From NCBI RefSeq assembly GCF_019104725.1, contig NZ_JAHRXF010000004.1:1-64000 (forward strand): a stretch of 64,000 nucleotides of DNA. Direction: 5' to 3'. Under the pieces are notes generated by a model. It was not told where the DNA came from, did no database searches, and saw nothing but the letters and a program-made list of their open reading frames with translations. Position numbers and translations under genes: made by a program. This document shows, piece by piece, positions 42,495 to 51,289 of the stretch. Every line of letters starts with the position of its first letter. The stretch's first letter is position 1. This DNA is from Streptomyces corallincola (GTDB lineage Bacteria > Actinomycetota > Actinomycetes > Streptomycetales > Streptomycetaceae).

Positions 42495-43688
42495 GTGGAT
42501 CTGCTCGATCTGCTGCTCGCGCTGGTGATCCTGCTCTACGCGGCGTCCGGGTACCGGCGCGGCCTGCTGGCGGGCTGTCTGTCGCTGGCCGGGTTCGTGG
42601 GCGGCGCGGCCGTCGGGGTGTGGGCGCTGCCCTGGGTGATGACGCTGGTGGAGCGCGGCACCACGCAGGCGACGGTGCTCGCGGTGGTGACGGTGCTGGT
42701 GCCGGGCATGGTGGGGCACGAGCTGGCGGGACGGCTGGGGCTGCGGCTGCGCAGTCAGCTGGACCGGGCGGGCCGGGGTCCGCTGCGGGTCGTGGACGGC
42801 ATAGGGGGCGCGGCGGCCAACGCGGTCGCGGTGCTGCTGGTGGCGTGGGTCGCGGCGAGTGTGCTGGCCGCCTCCTCCTCCCCGCTGCTGTCCACGGCGA
42901 TCCGGAACTCCTCGCTGCTGGGGGCGGTGCAGCGCACCATGCCGGAGACGACCCCGGTGTGGTTCTCGCGGGCCACCTCGGCGCTGACCGAGGCGGGGTT
43001 CCCGCAGGTGTTCAACCCGTTCGAGAACGAATCGACGGCGCAGGTGGCGCGGCCCACCGGGGACAGCGTCACCCCGGCCGCGACGGCCGCCGCGCAGCGC
43101 AGCACGCTGAAGATCGAGGGTGCGGCCGGTGACGAGGGGCGGGAGGGCAGCGGTTTCGTCTTCGCCCCGCAGCGTGTGATGACCAACGCGCACGTGGTGG
43201 CGGGCATCGCGCATCCCACGGTGCGGGTCGGCGGGGTCGGGCAGTCGTACGCGGCCCGTGTGGTGCTGTTCGACCCGAACCGGGACGTGGCCGTGCTGTA
43301 CGTCCCCGGTCTGCGCGCGCCGGTGCTCCGCTTCGACACGGGCGCGGCGCGCGGCGACTCGGCGGTGGTCGCCGGGTATCCGCAGGACGGCAGCCTCGAT
43401 CTCCAGGCGGCGACCGTCGCGGGCCGGGTGGAGGCCACCGGCCAGAACATCTACAGCGACCGCACGGTCACCCGCGAGATCTACTCCATCCGCTCCACCG
43501 TCCGCCCCGGCAACTCCGGCGGCCCCCTCCTCACCACCGAGGGCCGCGTCTACGGCGTCGTCTTCGCCCGCTCCACCTCCGACGCGGAGACGGGGTACGT
43601 CCTGACCGCCGACGAGGTCGCCGCCGACGCGAGCCGGGGCGCGACGGCGACGGTTCCGGTGGACACGGGGCGGCTGATCACGTCGTAG
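42495..43688 (+). CDS. MarP-like membrane serine protease (CvpA + trypsin domains)
   Basis: The 397-residue product has four N-terminal helices (CvpA-like, to about residue 140) and an extracytoplasmic chymotrypsin-fold protease. The triad is His in TNAHVVAG, Asp in PNRDVAVLYV and Ser in RPGNSGGPLL. Two Cys are absent from the site region that is disulfide-linked in mycobacterial MarP, so redox control may differ. MarP is needed for acid and oxidative stress resistance and cleaves a peptidoglycan hydrolase, fitting with the divergent amidase neighbour. GTG 42495 gives the family's start; GTG 42480 is in frame. Confidence 0.9.
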   Translation: MDLLDLLLALVILLYAASGYRRGLLAGCLSLAGFVGGAAVGVWALPWVMTLVERGTTQATVLAVVTVLVPGMVGHELAGRLGLRLRSQLDRAGRGPLRVVDGIGGAAANAVAVLLVAWVAASVLAASSSPLLSTAIRNSSLLGAVQRTMPETTPVWFSRATSALTEAGFPQVFNPFENESTAQVARPTGDSVTPAATAAAQRSTLKIEGAAGDEGREGSGFVFAPQRVMTNAHVVAGIAHPTVRVGGVGQSYAARVVLFDPNRDVAVLYVPGLRAPVLRFDTGAARGDSAVVAGYPQDGSLDLQAATVAGRVEATGQNIYSDRTVTREIYSIRSTVRPGNSGGPLLTTEGRVYGVVFARSTSDAETGYVLTADEVAADASRGATATVPVDTGRLITS

Positions 43689-43724
43689 CGAAAACGCCCC
43701 GCGGGCTCGGAGGGCTCGGAGGGC

Positions 43725-44213
43725 TCAGACGGAACGCCCCATGAGCACGTCGTCCACGTAGTCGCCGCCCACACGGAACTCACCGGGGAGCACGCCCTCG
43801 ACGGCGAAGCCCTCCGACTCGTAGAGCCGCCGGGCGGGCGTGTTGTGCCCGAGGACGCGCAACGTGACCCGCCGCGCCCCCCGCCGCCGCGCCTCCTCCA
43901 GCGCCCCCCGCAACAGCGCCCGCCCGGCACCCCGGCCGCGCGCCGCCTCGGCCACGGCGAACCCCTGGATCTGCCGCACATGCGCGTTGGACGCCAGCCG
44001 CGTCGGCGGCACCAGCCGGACATACCCGGCCACCCGCCCGTCCACCTCCGCGACCAGATGGTCCACCGGCTGATGCCGTGCGTCGAAGAACGGCGGATAC
44101 GGCGGCCTCGGCTCCGGCAGCACCGCGTGCAACGGCGACCACACCTCCCGGTCGAGCGCGGCAAGCACGGCTTCGTCTTCCTGACGGGCGTGGCGTATGA
44201 GCGGTGCTGACAT
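43725..44213 (-). CDS. GNAT-family N-acetyltransferase
   Basis: A 162-residue GNAT enzyme with acetyl-CoA loop RQIQGFAVAEAARGRGAGRALL (motif A, QxxGxG-like RGRGAG) and C-terminal LRVLGHNTPARRLYESEGF. The acceptor is unknown. ATG 44213 lies 7 nt downstream of TACAGT (44221-44226, minus strand), so the message should be leaderless. The first base of that hexamer is the end of the 176-bp inverted-repeat element, so the element now forms the -35 side of this promoter. A 9-bp triple repeat (GGGCTCGGA, 43703-43729) overlaps the stop codon. Confidence 0.9.
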   Translation of the reverse strand: MSAPLIRHARQEDEAVLAALDREVWSPLHAVLPEPRPPYPPFFDARHQPVDHLVAEVDGRVAGYVRLVPPTRLASNAHVRQIQGFAVAEAARGRGAGRALLRGALEEARRRGARRVTLRVLGHNTPARRLYESEGFAVEGVLPGEFRVGGDYVDDVLMGRSV

Positions 44214-44225
44214 GGCGGTCACTGT

Positions 44226-44401
44226 AGGGCCTGTCTTCAAACTCGCCTCGTCGTCCGGAGGACGGCCCCGCGGCGTCCGGTGCGTGCTCTCGGCGTGCCG
44301 GCCGTGATCCCTCGTACTGGGCCGTACTCGGGGTCGCGGCCGGTGCGGCGAGAGGGCGTGCCGGGCGTCGCGGGGCAGAGGGGAGTGTGAAGACAGGCCC
44401 T
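44226..44401. mobile_element. MITE-like element with 14-bp terminal inverted repeats
   Basis: AGGGCCTGTCTTCA (44226-44239) and TGAAGACAGGCCCT (44388-44401) are perfect 14-bp inverted repeats bounding 176 bp without an ORF of coding character. Terminal repeats of this kind are typical of non-autonomous insertion-sequence derivatives. No exact target duplication is visible (flanks TGT and GGT). A transcriptional attenuator is less likely because the arms are 148 bp apart. Other genomic copies would settle it. Confidence 0.6.
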
Positions 44402-44481
44402 GGTCGGCCTGGGCGGCGTCCGGGGGCGTGTCGGTCGCGTGCGGCTGATCGCTTTCGGCGCGAGGGGGAAGTATGGGGCGC

Positions 44482-45378
44482 ATGGAGCGTTCACGAATCG
44501 TGGTGGCCGGGGCGTCCGGGTTGATCGGTGGGGCGTTGGTGCGGTCGCTGGCCGCAGACGGGCATGAGGTGGTGCGGTTGGTGCGGCGGGAGCCGCGTGG
44601 GGCGGACGAGGTGCGGTGGGACCCGGAGCGGCAGCGGGTGGACACGGCCGGGCTGGTGGGCTGTGACGCGGTGGTGAACCTGGCGGGCGCGGGGATCGGG
44701 GACCGGCGCTGGACGCCGGAGTACAAGCGGCTGATCCGGGACAGCCGGGTGCTCGGCACGGCGGCGCTCGCGGAGGCGGTGGCCGCGCTGGACACCCCGC
44801 CGCGTGTCTTCGTGAACGGCAGCGCGATGGGCTTCTACGGCGACACCGGGGACCGCGCGGTGGACGAGGACGCGCCGCCCGGTGACGGTTTCCTGCCCTC
44901 GGTGTGCGTGGAGTGGGAGGAGGCCGCGCACCCGGCGGCCGAGGCGGGCGTACGGACGGCGTACGCGCGCACGGGTCTGGTGGTCGCGCGCGGTGGCGGG
45001 GCGTGGGGGCGGCTGTTCCCGCTGTTCCGGGCGGGCCTCGGCGGGCGCCTGGGCGACGGGCGGCAGTTCTGGTCGTACATCGCCCTGCACGACGAGGTCG
45101 CCGCGATCCGCCACCTCATCGACCACGACGGGCTGTCCGGCCCGTTCAACCTGACCGCGCCCGAGCCCCTGACCAACCGTGAGGTCACCGAGGCGATGGC
45201 GCGGGTGCTGCACCGGCCCGCCCTCTTCCCGGTGCCCGCCGCCGTGCTCCGTACGGTGCTCGGGGAACTGGCCGGGGATGTGCTGGGCAGTCAGCGGGTC
45301 GTCCCCAGGAGGCTGCTGGAGTCGGGCTTCACGTTCGCGTTCCCCGGTATCGACGAGGCGATCCGCGCGGCGCGGTGA
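44482..45378 (+). CDS. TIGR01777-family NAD-dependent epimerase/dehydratase
   Basis: A 298-residue SDR-fold protein with dinucleotide motif VVAGASGLIGGALVRSL and the family patterns VVNLAGAGIGDRRWTPEYKRLIRDSRVLGT and GSAMGFYGDTGD. The C-terminal DUF1731-like part (LGSQRVVPRRLLESGFTFAFP) is present. E. coli YfcH is a relative; the substrate is not known. ATG 44482 gives the common start; ATG 44473 is also in frame. It lies downstream of the MITE-like element. Confidence 0.9.
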   Translation: MERSRIVVAGASGLIGGALVRSLAADGHEVVRLVRREPRGADEVRWDPERQRVDTAGLVGCDAVVNLAGAGIGDRRWTPEYKRLIRDSRVLGTAALAEAVAALDTPPRVFVNGSAMGFYGDTGDRAVDEDAPPGDGFLPSVCVEWEEAAHPAAEAGVRTAYARTGLVVARGGGAWGRLFPLFRAGLGGRLGDGRQFWSYIALHDEVAAIRHLIDHDGLSGPFNLTAPEPLTNREVTEAMARVLHRPALFPVPAAVLRTVLGELAGDVLGSQRVVPRRLLESGFTFAFPGIDEAIRAAR

Positions 45379-45661
45379 GTCGGCGTGAGGGGGGCCGGAG
45401 CGGGTCGGGTGGTGGTGACGGGGGCCGAGGGTCCACGCTGCCCCGTCCCCGTACGACCGCCTCCCTGCGACCGGGTGCGGCCCGCTCCGGCCGCACCCGG
45501 CCCTCATGCGACCGCCGTGCGACCGTGCCCTGTCGATGCGCGACTGCCCCTGCCCGATCACGGACCTAGTCTCGATCCGAACCTCGATCCGAACTCGGTT
45601 ATCCCTGGAGCCCGTTGGGGGCAGTACGCCTCCGGCGGCCGTGTGATCACAGGAGGGCCTC
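45379..45661 (+). promoter_or_regulatory. Epimerase terminator and oxidoreductase promoter region
   Basis: A perfect 12-bp hairpin (CCGGGTGCGGCC / GGCCGCACCCGG, 45471-45500) probably terminates the epimerase transcript. Further down, CTCGATCCGAAC is tandemly duplicated (45571-45582, 45583-45594) directly after CCTAGT, a -10-like hexamer. It could be a paired binding site for the FAD oxidoreductase gene, which starts at 45662 behind AGGAGGG. Confidence 0.5.
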
Positions 45662-47026
45662 GTGCTTGAGCCCGCGAACCGCCAGGTGGACGTCGTCGTC
45701 GTGGGGGCCGGGGTCGCCGGACTCGCGGCGGCTCATCGGCTCACCAGCGCGGGAGTGACGACCGTAGTCCTGGAGGCCGCCCCCTGCGCGGGCGGCCGGA
45801 TGGCGACGGAGAAGGTGGACGGCTTCCGGCTCGACCGCGTCGGGCAGGTGCTGTCCACGTCCGGCACCGAGCTGGGCCGCACCCCCGGCCTCGGCTCCCT
45901 GCCGCTGCGCCCGTACGCGCCGGGCGTCCTGCTGCACCGCGACGGCCGTACGCACCGCGCGGGCGCCCCGGTGAACGCGGGGAGCGCGAGGGGCGCACTT
46001 CATGCCGTGCGCGCCCTGGCGAGCGCCCCCAGGGGCGGTACGGCGGTGTCCGGCCGGGGCGGTACGGCCCCGGCGGGGGGCGCGATGGACCAGGCCCGGC
46101 TGGGCGCCGCCCTGGGGCGGCTCGCCGCCACCCCGGTGGACCGGCTGCTGGCCCGCCCCGAACTCCCCGCCGCCGAGGCGCTCGCCGCGCGCGGGATTCC
46201 GGCCCGCACGGTCGCCGGATTCCTGCGTCCGCTGCTCGCCGCCCTGCTGTCGGACCCGGCGCTGACCTCGTCCAGCCGCGCCGCCGACCTCGCGCTGCGC
46301 GCCTTCGCGGGCGGTGGGCTGTGCGTGCCGGAGGGGGGCGCGGAGGCGGTGCCGGAGCTGCTGGCCCGCGCGCTGCCGCCGGGTACGGTCCGTACGGGGG
46401 TCCGGGTCACCTCGGTCTCCACGACCGCGGTGGCCACCGCCGACCACGGGGAGTTCCACTGCCGCGCGGTGCTGCTGGCGACCGACGCGCGCGCGGCGGC
46501 CGTCCTGCTGCCGGGGCTGCGGGTGCCGGACTTCCACCCGGTGACCGTGGTCCACCACACCACCGACGATCCGGCGCCCGCGTTCGCCGCCGGGCGCTCC
46601 CTGCTGCTGGACGCCGACCGGGGCGGTCCGGTCGCGCACACGGCCGTGGTCAGCGCGGTGGACCCGAGCCGCGCCCCGGCCGGGCGGCTGCTGATCTCCT
46701 CCACCGTGCTGGGCACCCCGCCGGACGACGTGGACACCGCCGTCCGGACCCACCTCTCCCGTCTCTACGGCACGTCCACGCGCCGCTGGGAGACGCTGGC
46801 CGTGCATCACACCCGGGACGCGGTTCCGGCTCTGCGGCCCCCGTACGACCCGCACCGCCCGGTCCGCCTCCTCGCCGGGCTCTACGTCTGCGGCGACCAC
46901 CGTGACACCGGTGGCCCCGACGGCGCCCTCCACTCCGCCCGCCGCGCCGCCGCCGCGATCCTCTCCGACCTCGGCGCGCACGCCTCCGGCCCCGAGACGG
47001 AGGCTCCCCTGCCGAGGGCGGCGTAG
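45662..47026 (+). CDS. FAD-dependent NAD(P)-binding oxidoreductase (amine oxidase/phytoene desaturase-like)
   Basis: A 454-residue flavoprotein with N-terminal FAD motif VVVVGAGVAGLAAAHRL...VVLEA followed by GGRMATE, the arrangement of flavin amine oxidases and carotenoid desaturases. The C-terminal FAD segment is LLAGLYVCGDHRDTGGPDGALHSARRAA. The substrate cannot be inferred; no carotenoid genes are near. GTG 45662 follows AGGAGGG with good spacing. It converges on the HTH-TPR regulator gene. Confidence 0.9.
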   Translation: MLEPANRQVDVVVVGAGVAGLAAAHRLTSAGVTTVVLEAAPCAGGRMATEKVDGFRLDRVGQVLSTSGTELGRTPGLGSLPLRPYAPGVLLHRDGRTHRAGAPVNAGSARGALHAVRALASAPRGGTAVSGRGGTAPAGGAMDQARLGAALGRLAATPVDRLLARPELPAAEALAARGIPARTVAGFLRPLLAALLSDPALTSSSRAADLALRAFAGGGLCVPEGGAEAVPELLARALPPGTVRTGVRVTSVSTTAVATADHGEFHCRAVLLATDARAAAVLLPGLRVPDFHPVTVVHHTTDDPAPAFAAGRSLLLDADRGGPVAHTAVVSAVDPSRAPAGRLLISSTVLGTPPDDVDTAVRTHLSRLYGTSTRRWETLAVHHTRDAVPALRPPYDPHRPVRLLAGLYVCGDHRDTGGPDGALHSARRAAAAILSDLGAHASGPETEAPLPRAA

Positions 47027-47064
47027 GAAGGCCCCCGGCAGGCACCCCGGCCCCCGCGCCCTCC

Positions 47065-48534
47065 TCAGCTCAGCGCGGCCACCCGCTCCCGGTACCCCCG
47101 TGCGGGCGCGCCGTCGCGGTAGGGCTCCAGACGGCGCTCGAAGTCACGGACGTACTCCACCGCGCGGACGGAGCGCATCTCGGCGGCCTGGGCGGCGGCT
47201 TCGGCGGCGAGGGCGCAGGCCGCGTCGAGTTCGCCGAGGCCGAGCCGGGCGGTGGCGAGGACGACGCGGCAGAGCAGGCGGCTGCGGGCGTGGCCGGGGG
47301 CGCGGAGTTGCAGGGAACGCTCGGCGTACTGCGCGGCGGCACGGAACTGCTGGAGATCGCGGTGGCAGTGCGCGAACTCGTGCGCGAGCTGGGCCTCGTC
47401 GAAGGAGCGCGCCCAGTGCGGCACCTCGTCCCCGGGCCGGGCGGCCTCCATCGCGCGCTCGGCACGCACGAGTGCGCCGGTGCACGCCCGCACCTCCCCC
47501 ATCACCCCGTGCGCCCGCGCCTCGGCCGCGTGCAGCATGGCCTGGACGGCGGCCGTGGCCCCGCTGCCCGCGCCCTGCTGCGCGACCCGCGCCAGCTGCA
47601 CCGCCTCGCGCCCGTGCCCGAGATGGACGGCCTGTCGGCTCATGGTGACCAGGACGTACGACCCGTAGGCCCGGTCCCCGGCGGCCTGCGAGAGCCGCAG
47701 CGCCTGGACGAAGTACCGCTGGGCGAGCCCGTGCGCCCCGATGTCGTACGAGGTCCACCCCGCGAGCCGGGTGAGGTCGGCGGCGGCGCCGAACAGACGG
47801 CGGCCGGTGTGTTCGTCGTAGGAGCCGCGCAGCATCGGCTCGCACTCGTGCTCCAGATAGCGGACCAGCGCCTGCCGGGCGTGACCGCCGCCGTAGGCGT
47901 CGTCGAGGGTGCGGAAGAGGTCCCCGACCGAGCGCAGCGCGGCGATGTCGCCGCCGGTGACCCGGTGTCCGGGCAGCCGGACGGCGGCCACCCGCGGCCG
48001 GGCGGCGCCGGGCAGCAGCGGGTCGGTCGCGCCGCGTGCGGTGGTGGGCCGGAGCTGGGCGGGCACGCGGGGCGCGGGCTCGCGTGCCACCCGGTCGTCG
48101 GCCTTGCCGATGAGCCAGTCCCGGCTGGGCACCACCAGCCCGGCCGGGGTGAAGGCGATCTTCCGCAGCTCGGTGTGGCTGCCGGAGTCCTTGCGCCAGA
48201 GCCCCGCGACGATCTCGACGGCCTCCTCCGAGGTGGCGGCGAACTCCAGCCCGGCGTAGACGGGGGCGCACGCGTCGAGGCCGAGGTCCTGCGCGGTGAG
48301 CCGACGCCCGAGACGGCGCGTGAACACCTCGGCGATCAGGGCGGGCGTGGTGCCGCGGGGCTGCTGGCCGCGCAGCCAGCGGGTCACCGAGGTCTTGTCG
48401 TATCTGAGGTCCAGCCCGTGTTCCAGACCGAGCTGGTCCACTCGACGGGCCAGACCCGCGTTGGAGAACCCCGCCTCCGCGATGAGCGTGGCGAGCTGGC
48501 GGTTGGGGGTGCGCTGCGCGGGTCGGTCCGTCAT
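47065..48534 (-). CDS. HTH-TPR transcriptional regulator (NsdA-like)
   Basis: A 489-residue protein with an N-terminal helix-turn-helix of unusual form (TPNRQLATLIAEAGFSNAGLARRVDQ...TSVTRWLRGQQPRG) and a long TPR-like helical C-terminus (about residues 210-480). Streptomyces has several such proteins, including NsdA, that affect development and antibiotic production. Here no ligand peptide gene is adjacent. AGGAGAC lies upstream of the ATG at 48534. It is divergent from lipB. Confidence 0.8.
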   Translation of the reverse strand: MTDRPAQRTPNRQLATLIAEAGFSNAGLARRVDQLGLEHGLDLRYDKTSVTRWLRGQQPRGTTPALIAEVFTRRLGRRLTAQDLGLDACAPVYAGLEFAATSEEAVEIVAGLWRKDSGSHTELRKIAFTPAGLVVPSRDWLIGKADDRVAREPAPRVPAQLRPTTARGATDPLLPGAARPRVAAVRLPGHRVTGGDIAALRSVGDLFRTLDDAYGGGHARQALVRYLEHECEPMLRGSYDEHTGRRLFGAAADLTRLAGWTSYDIGAHGLAQRYFVQALRLSQAAGDRAYGSYVLVTMSRQAVHLGHGREAVQLARVAQQGAGSGATAAVQAMLHAAEARAHGVMGEVRACTGALVRAERAMEAARPGDEVPHWARSFDEAQLAHEFAHCHRDLQQFRAAAQYAERSLQLRAPGHARSRLLCRVVLATARLGLGELDAACALAAEAAAQAAEMRSVRAVEYVRDFERRLEPYRDGAPARGYRERVAALS

Positions 48535-48665
48535 CTGCTGTGCGGTCTCCTGCCTTCCGGGCCTGCTGAACTGCCCGGACGCCTGTGAGCAGCCGTAATG
48601 GCCTCATGGACGGCGCGAATGTAGCGGAGAGTGAACAAGCGCCCGCACACTTCGTCCGGCATTCA

Positions 48666-48720
48666 TCCGATCGTGTGAGGATTGGCCGCAGGGCTGACGT
48701 ACTCCGATCGGACGTACAGT
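48666..48720 (+). promoter_or_regulatory. lipB promoter with repeated TCCGATCG elements
   Basis: CTGACG (48694-48699) and TACAGT (48715-48720) form a promoter with a short 15-nt spacer, which itself contains the 10-bp palindrome TCCGATCGGA (48703-48712). A second TCCGATCG lies upstream at 48666-48673. These may be operator half-sites. The implied leader is about 70 nt. Confidence 0.45.
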
Positions 48721-48797
48721 GGCGTGGGCGCGCGACGCGCCTGACGTGGGGCCCGGCGCCGGGTCCGCCGTCCGGTCCGCTGAGGGAGGCGCTTGCC

Positions 48798-49595
48798 GTG
48801 AGCGAGTTGCGGTTCGTCCGTATGGGGTTCGGCGCGGACGCCGTGGATTACCAGGAGGCGTGGGACGAGCAGCGCCGGGTGCACGCGGCCCGGTTCGCCG
48901 ACGAGGTCCCCGACACCGTGCTGCTGGTGGAGCATCCGCCGGTCTACACGGCGGGCCGCCGTACGGCGGAGAGCGAACGCCCGCTGGACGGCACACCGGT
49001 GATCGACGTGGACCGCGGCGGCAAGATCACCTGGCACGGCCCCGGCCAGCTGGTCGGCTACCCGATCCAGAAGCTGCCCCGCCCGGTGGACGTGGTCGCC
49101 CATGTCCGCCGCCTGGAGGAGGCGCTGATCCGCACCTGCGCCGAGTACGGCGTCGAGACCAGCCGCGTCGAGGGGCGCAGTGGGGTCTGGGTGCTGGGCG
49201 ACCCGGTGGAGCGGCGGGCCGCGCTGGGCGGCCTCTCGCTCGACTTCGACCCCCGGCTGGCCGACGACGAGTTCGACCCGCGCCTCAACGGCCCGGAGTA
49301 CGCGCCGTCCAACGCGGGCCAGCGCCGCGAGGACCGCAAGATCGCCGCGATCGGCATCCGCGTCGCCAAGGGCGTCACCATGCACGGCTTCGCCTTCAAC
49401 GTGAACCCGGACAACCGCTGGTTCGACCGGATCATCCCGTGCGGCATCCGGGACGCGGGCGTCGCCTCGCTGGCGAACGAGCTGGGCCGGGACATCGGCG
49501 TGGAGGACGTGCTGCCGGTGGTCGAACGGCACCTGCGGGACGTCCTCGGCGACGCGGACCTCAGGCCGCGCGAGATCGACCGGGCGGCCGTCTGA
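48798..49595 (+). CDS. lipB: Octanoyl-[acyl carrier protein]:protein octanoyltransferase
   Basis: Transfers octanoate from acyl carrier protein to lipoyl domains; 265 residues. Motifs: [14 protein letters not shown], the substrate loop [17 protein letters not shown], the catalytic Lys in [14 protein letters not shown] and Cys in [17 protein letters not shown] 48798 follows GGGAGGC at 8 nt spacing. lipA follows 160 nt downstream on the same strand. Clients here are the two lipoyl domains of the E2 at 34 kb. Confidence 0.96.
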   Translation: MSELRFVRMGFGADAVDYQEAWDEQRRVHAARFADEVPDTVLLVEHPPVYTAGRRTAESERPLDGTPVIDVDRGGKITWHGPGQLVGYPIQKLPRPVDVVAHVRRLEEALIRTCAEYGVETSRVEGRSGVWVLGDPVERRAALGGLSLDFDPRLADDEFDPRLNGPEYAPSNAGQRREDRKIAAIGIRVAKGVTMHGFAFNVNPDNRWFDRIIPCGIRDAGVASLANELGRDIGVEDVLPVVERHLRDVLGDADLRPREIDRAAV

Positions 49596-49755
49596 CCCGG
49601 AACACCCGCCCCTGCCCCGGAGACCCGCCCCACCCGCGGGAATGCCACCTGCGGCAGTGGGGTTGGCCTCCCCGACAGGACTCCGTAAACACGGGCGTAC
49701 GCTGGTGTACGCCGAAGATTCGAAGACAACTCACGCAATCAGCAGGGAGCCGGCC

Positions 49756-50721
49756 GTGTCCGCAGTCGCACCCGACGGACGCAAGATGCTGCGCCTGGAG
49801 GTCCGCAACAGCCAGACCCCCATCGAGCGCAAGCCCGAGTGGATCAAGACCCGGGCGAAAATGGGTCCCGAGTACACGAAGATGCAGAACCTCGTGAAGA
49901 GCGAGGGCCTGCACACGGTCTGCCAGGAAGCCGGCTGCCCGAACATCTACGAGTGCTGGGAGGACCGCGAGGCGACCTTCCTCATCGGCGGCGACCAGTG
50001 CACCCGGCGCTGCGACTTCTGCCAGATCGACACCGGCAAACCCGAGGCGCTGGACCGCGACGAGCCGCGCCGCGTGGGCGAGTCCGTGGTCACGATGGAC
50101 CTGAACTACGCCACGATCACCGGTGTCGCCCGCGACGACCTGGAGGACGGCGGTGCCTGGCTGTACGCGGAGACCGTGCGCCAGATCCACGCGCAGACCG
50201 CCGAGCGCCCGGCCGGGCGTACCAAGGTCGAGCTGCTGGCCCCCGACTTCAACGCGGTCCCGGAGCAGCTCGCGGAGGTCTTCGGCTCCCGCCCCGAGGT
50301 CTTCGCGCACAACGTGGAGACGGTGCCGCGCATCTTCAAGCGCATCCGCCCCGGCTTCCGCTACGAGCGTTCGCTGAAGGTCATCACCGAGGCCCGCGAC
50401 TACGGCCTGGTCACCAAGTCCAACCTGATCCTCGGCATGGGCGAGACCCGCGAGGAGGTCGGTGAGGCGCTGCGCCAGCTGCACGAGGCGGGCTGCGAGC
50501 TGATCACCATCACGCAGTACTTGCGCCCCTCCGTACGGCACCACCCGGTCGAGCGCTGGGTGAAGCCGCACGAGTTCGTGGAGCTGAAGGAGGAGGCCGA
50601 GCAGATCGGCTTCTCCGGCGTCATGTCCGGCCCGCTGGTCCGCTCCTCGTACCGCGCGGGGCGGCTGTACCAGATGGCCGTCGAGAAGCGCGGCGGGTTC
50701 GTGGCCACGCAGGCGGTCTGA
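49756..50721 (+). CDS. lipA: Lipoyl synthase
   Basis: Radical-SAM enzyme that inserts two sulfurs into the octanoyl group. The 321 residues include the auxiliary-cluster cysteines [12 protein letters not shown], the radical-SAM triad CTRRCDFC and the C-terminal RSSYRA, whose Ser ligates the auxiliary cluster. GTG 49756 follows AGGGAGC. The auxiliary 4Fe-4S cluster is consumed as sulfur donor, linking this gene to the Fe-S genes erpA and the desulfurase-TusA fusion in the window. Confidence 0.97.
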   Translation: MSAVAPDGRKMLRLEVRNSQTPIERKPEWIKTRAKMGPEYTKMQNLVKSEGLHTVCQEAGCPNIYECWEDREATFLIGGDQCTRRCDFCQIDTGKPEALDRDEPRRVGESVVTMDLNYATITGVARDDLEDGGAWLYAETVRQIHAQTAERPAGRTKVELLAPDFNAVPEQLAEVFGSRPEVFAHNVETVPRIFKRIRPGFRYERSLKVITEARDYGLVTKSNLILGMGETREEVGEALRQLHEAGCELITITQYLRPSVRHHPVERWVKPHEFVELKEEAEQIGFSGVMSGPLVRSSYRAGRLYQMAVEKRGGFVATQAV

Positions 50722-50798
50722 CTCCCCGGTCCGGGAGTCACGCCCGGCGGGCGGTCCCGTACGGCGGCACGCCAGCCGTGTGAACTCCCGCACAAGTA

Positions 50799-50814
50799 AC
50801 TACCGGCCAGTAGT
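50799..50814. promoter_or_regulatory. ACTACC...AGTAGT operator-like motif
   Basis: ACTACCGGCCAGTAGT is palindromic except at positions 6 and 11 and resembles TetR-type operators of acyl-CoA genes. It matches the site at 7465-7480 at 12 of 16 bases. It lies 78 nt after lipA and just before a terminator, not at an obvious promoter. Confidence 0.35.
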
Positions 50815-50825
50815 GGCCGATTCGG

Positions 50826-50872
50826 CGCGGCCCCGGCCGTCCTCGCAGATGAGGGCGACGACCGGGGCCGCG
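50826..50872 (+). terminator. Terminator after lipA
   Basis: CGCGGCCCCGG (50826-50836) and CCGGGGCCGCG (50862-50872) form an 11-bp stem extended by CGTC/GACG. Confidence 0.75.
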
Positions 50873-50921
50873 TCGGCGTTCCGGGGCCGACAGGGGCCGC
50901 CCGGCAAGGATTCATGGGCGT

Positions 50922-50953
50922 TTGACCGGTCGGTCACGTCCTGGTAACACCAG
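50922..50953 (+). promoter_or_regulatory. Promoter with overlapping TGACCG-GT-CGGTCA operator
   Basis: TTGACC (50922-50927) and TAACAC (50945-50950) are spaced by 17 nt. The inverted repeat TGACCGGTCGGTCA (50923-50936) overlaps the -35, and CTGGTAACACCAG (50941-50953) overlaps the -10. This looks like a regulated promoter for the 65-residue gene at 51010. Confidence 0.5.
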
Positions 50954-51009
50954 TCAGTGACTCTGGAATCACGTTTCGTGGATCACCCGCCCCGAGGGGA
51001 ACCTGGATC

Positions 51010-51207
51010 ATGCAGGCCGTGCCGGTCCGTGCCACCGCCATCCCGTCGTTCACCGACACTCTCCGCGCCGTGGAGTCGCTGCTGATGAGCAGCGGCCAGC
51101 GCACCGCCCGCCGCAACGCGTGGACCTCCGTGCAGGAGGACCGCCGCCGCGCCAAGGACCGGGTGGAGACCGAGCGCGTGCTCGACCGGGCGGCCGTACG
51201 CCCCTGA
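51010..51207 (+). CDS. Small conserved hypothetical protein (65 aa)
   Basis: A 65-residue, Arg-rich, mostly helical peptide (TDTLRAVESLLMSSGQRTARRNAW...EDRRRAKDRVETERVL). I know similar short proteins at this place in Streptomyces but no function. Support is GAGGGGAACC upstream, coding-type GC3 and a clean promoter at 50922. It has no signal or membrane segment. The amphipathic charge pattern would suit a nucleic-acid or protein-binding helix; this is a guess. Confidence 0.65.
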   Translation: MQAVPVRATAIPSFTDTLRAVESLLMSSGQRTARRNAWTSVQEDRRRAKDRVETERVLDRAAVRP

Positions 51208-51289
51208 AACCGCGCGGCTCGTCCGCCTCCGCCCGCCCGGCCGGGCACTGCCGTCGAAGGCACTCCCGGCGACACGTAGACTTCCTGGC

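Noticed and set aside
44226..44401. The inverted repeat as a transcription terminator
   Set aside because: The arms are 148 bp apart, too far for an ordinary terminator, so a MITE-like element is the better reading.
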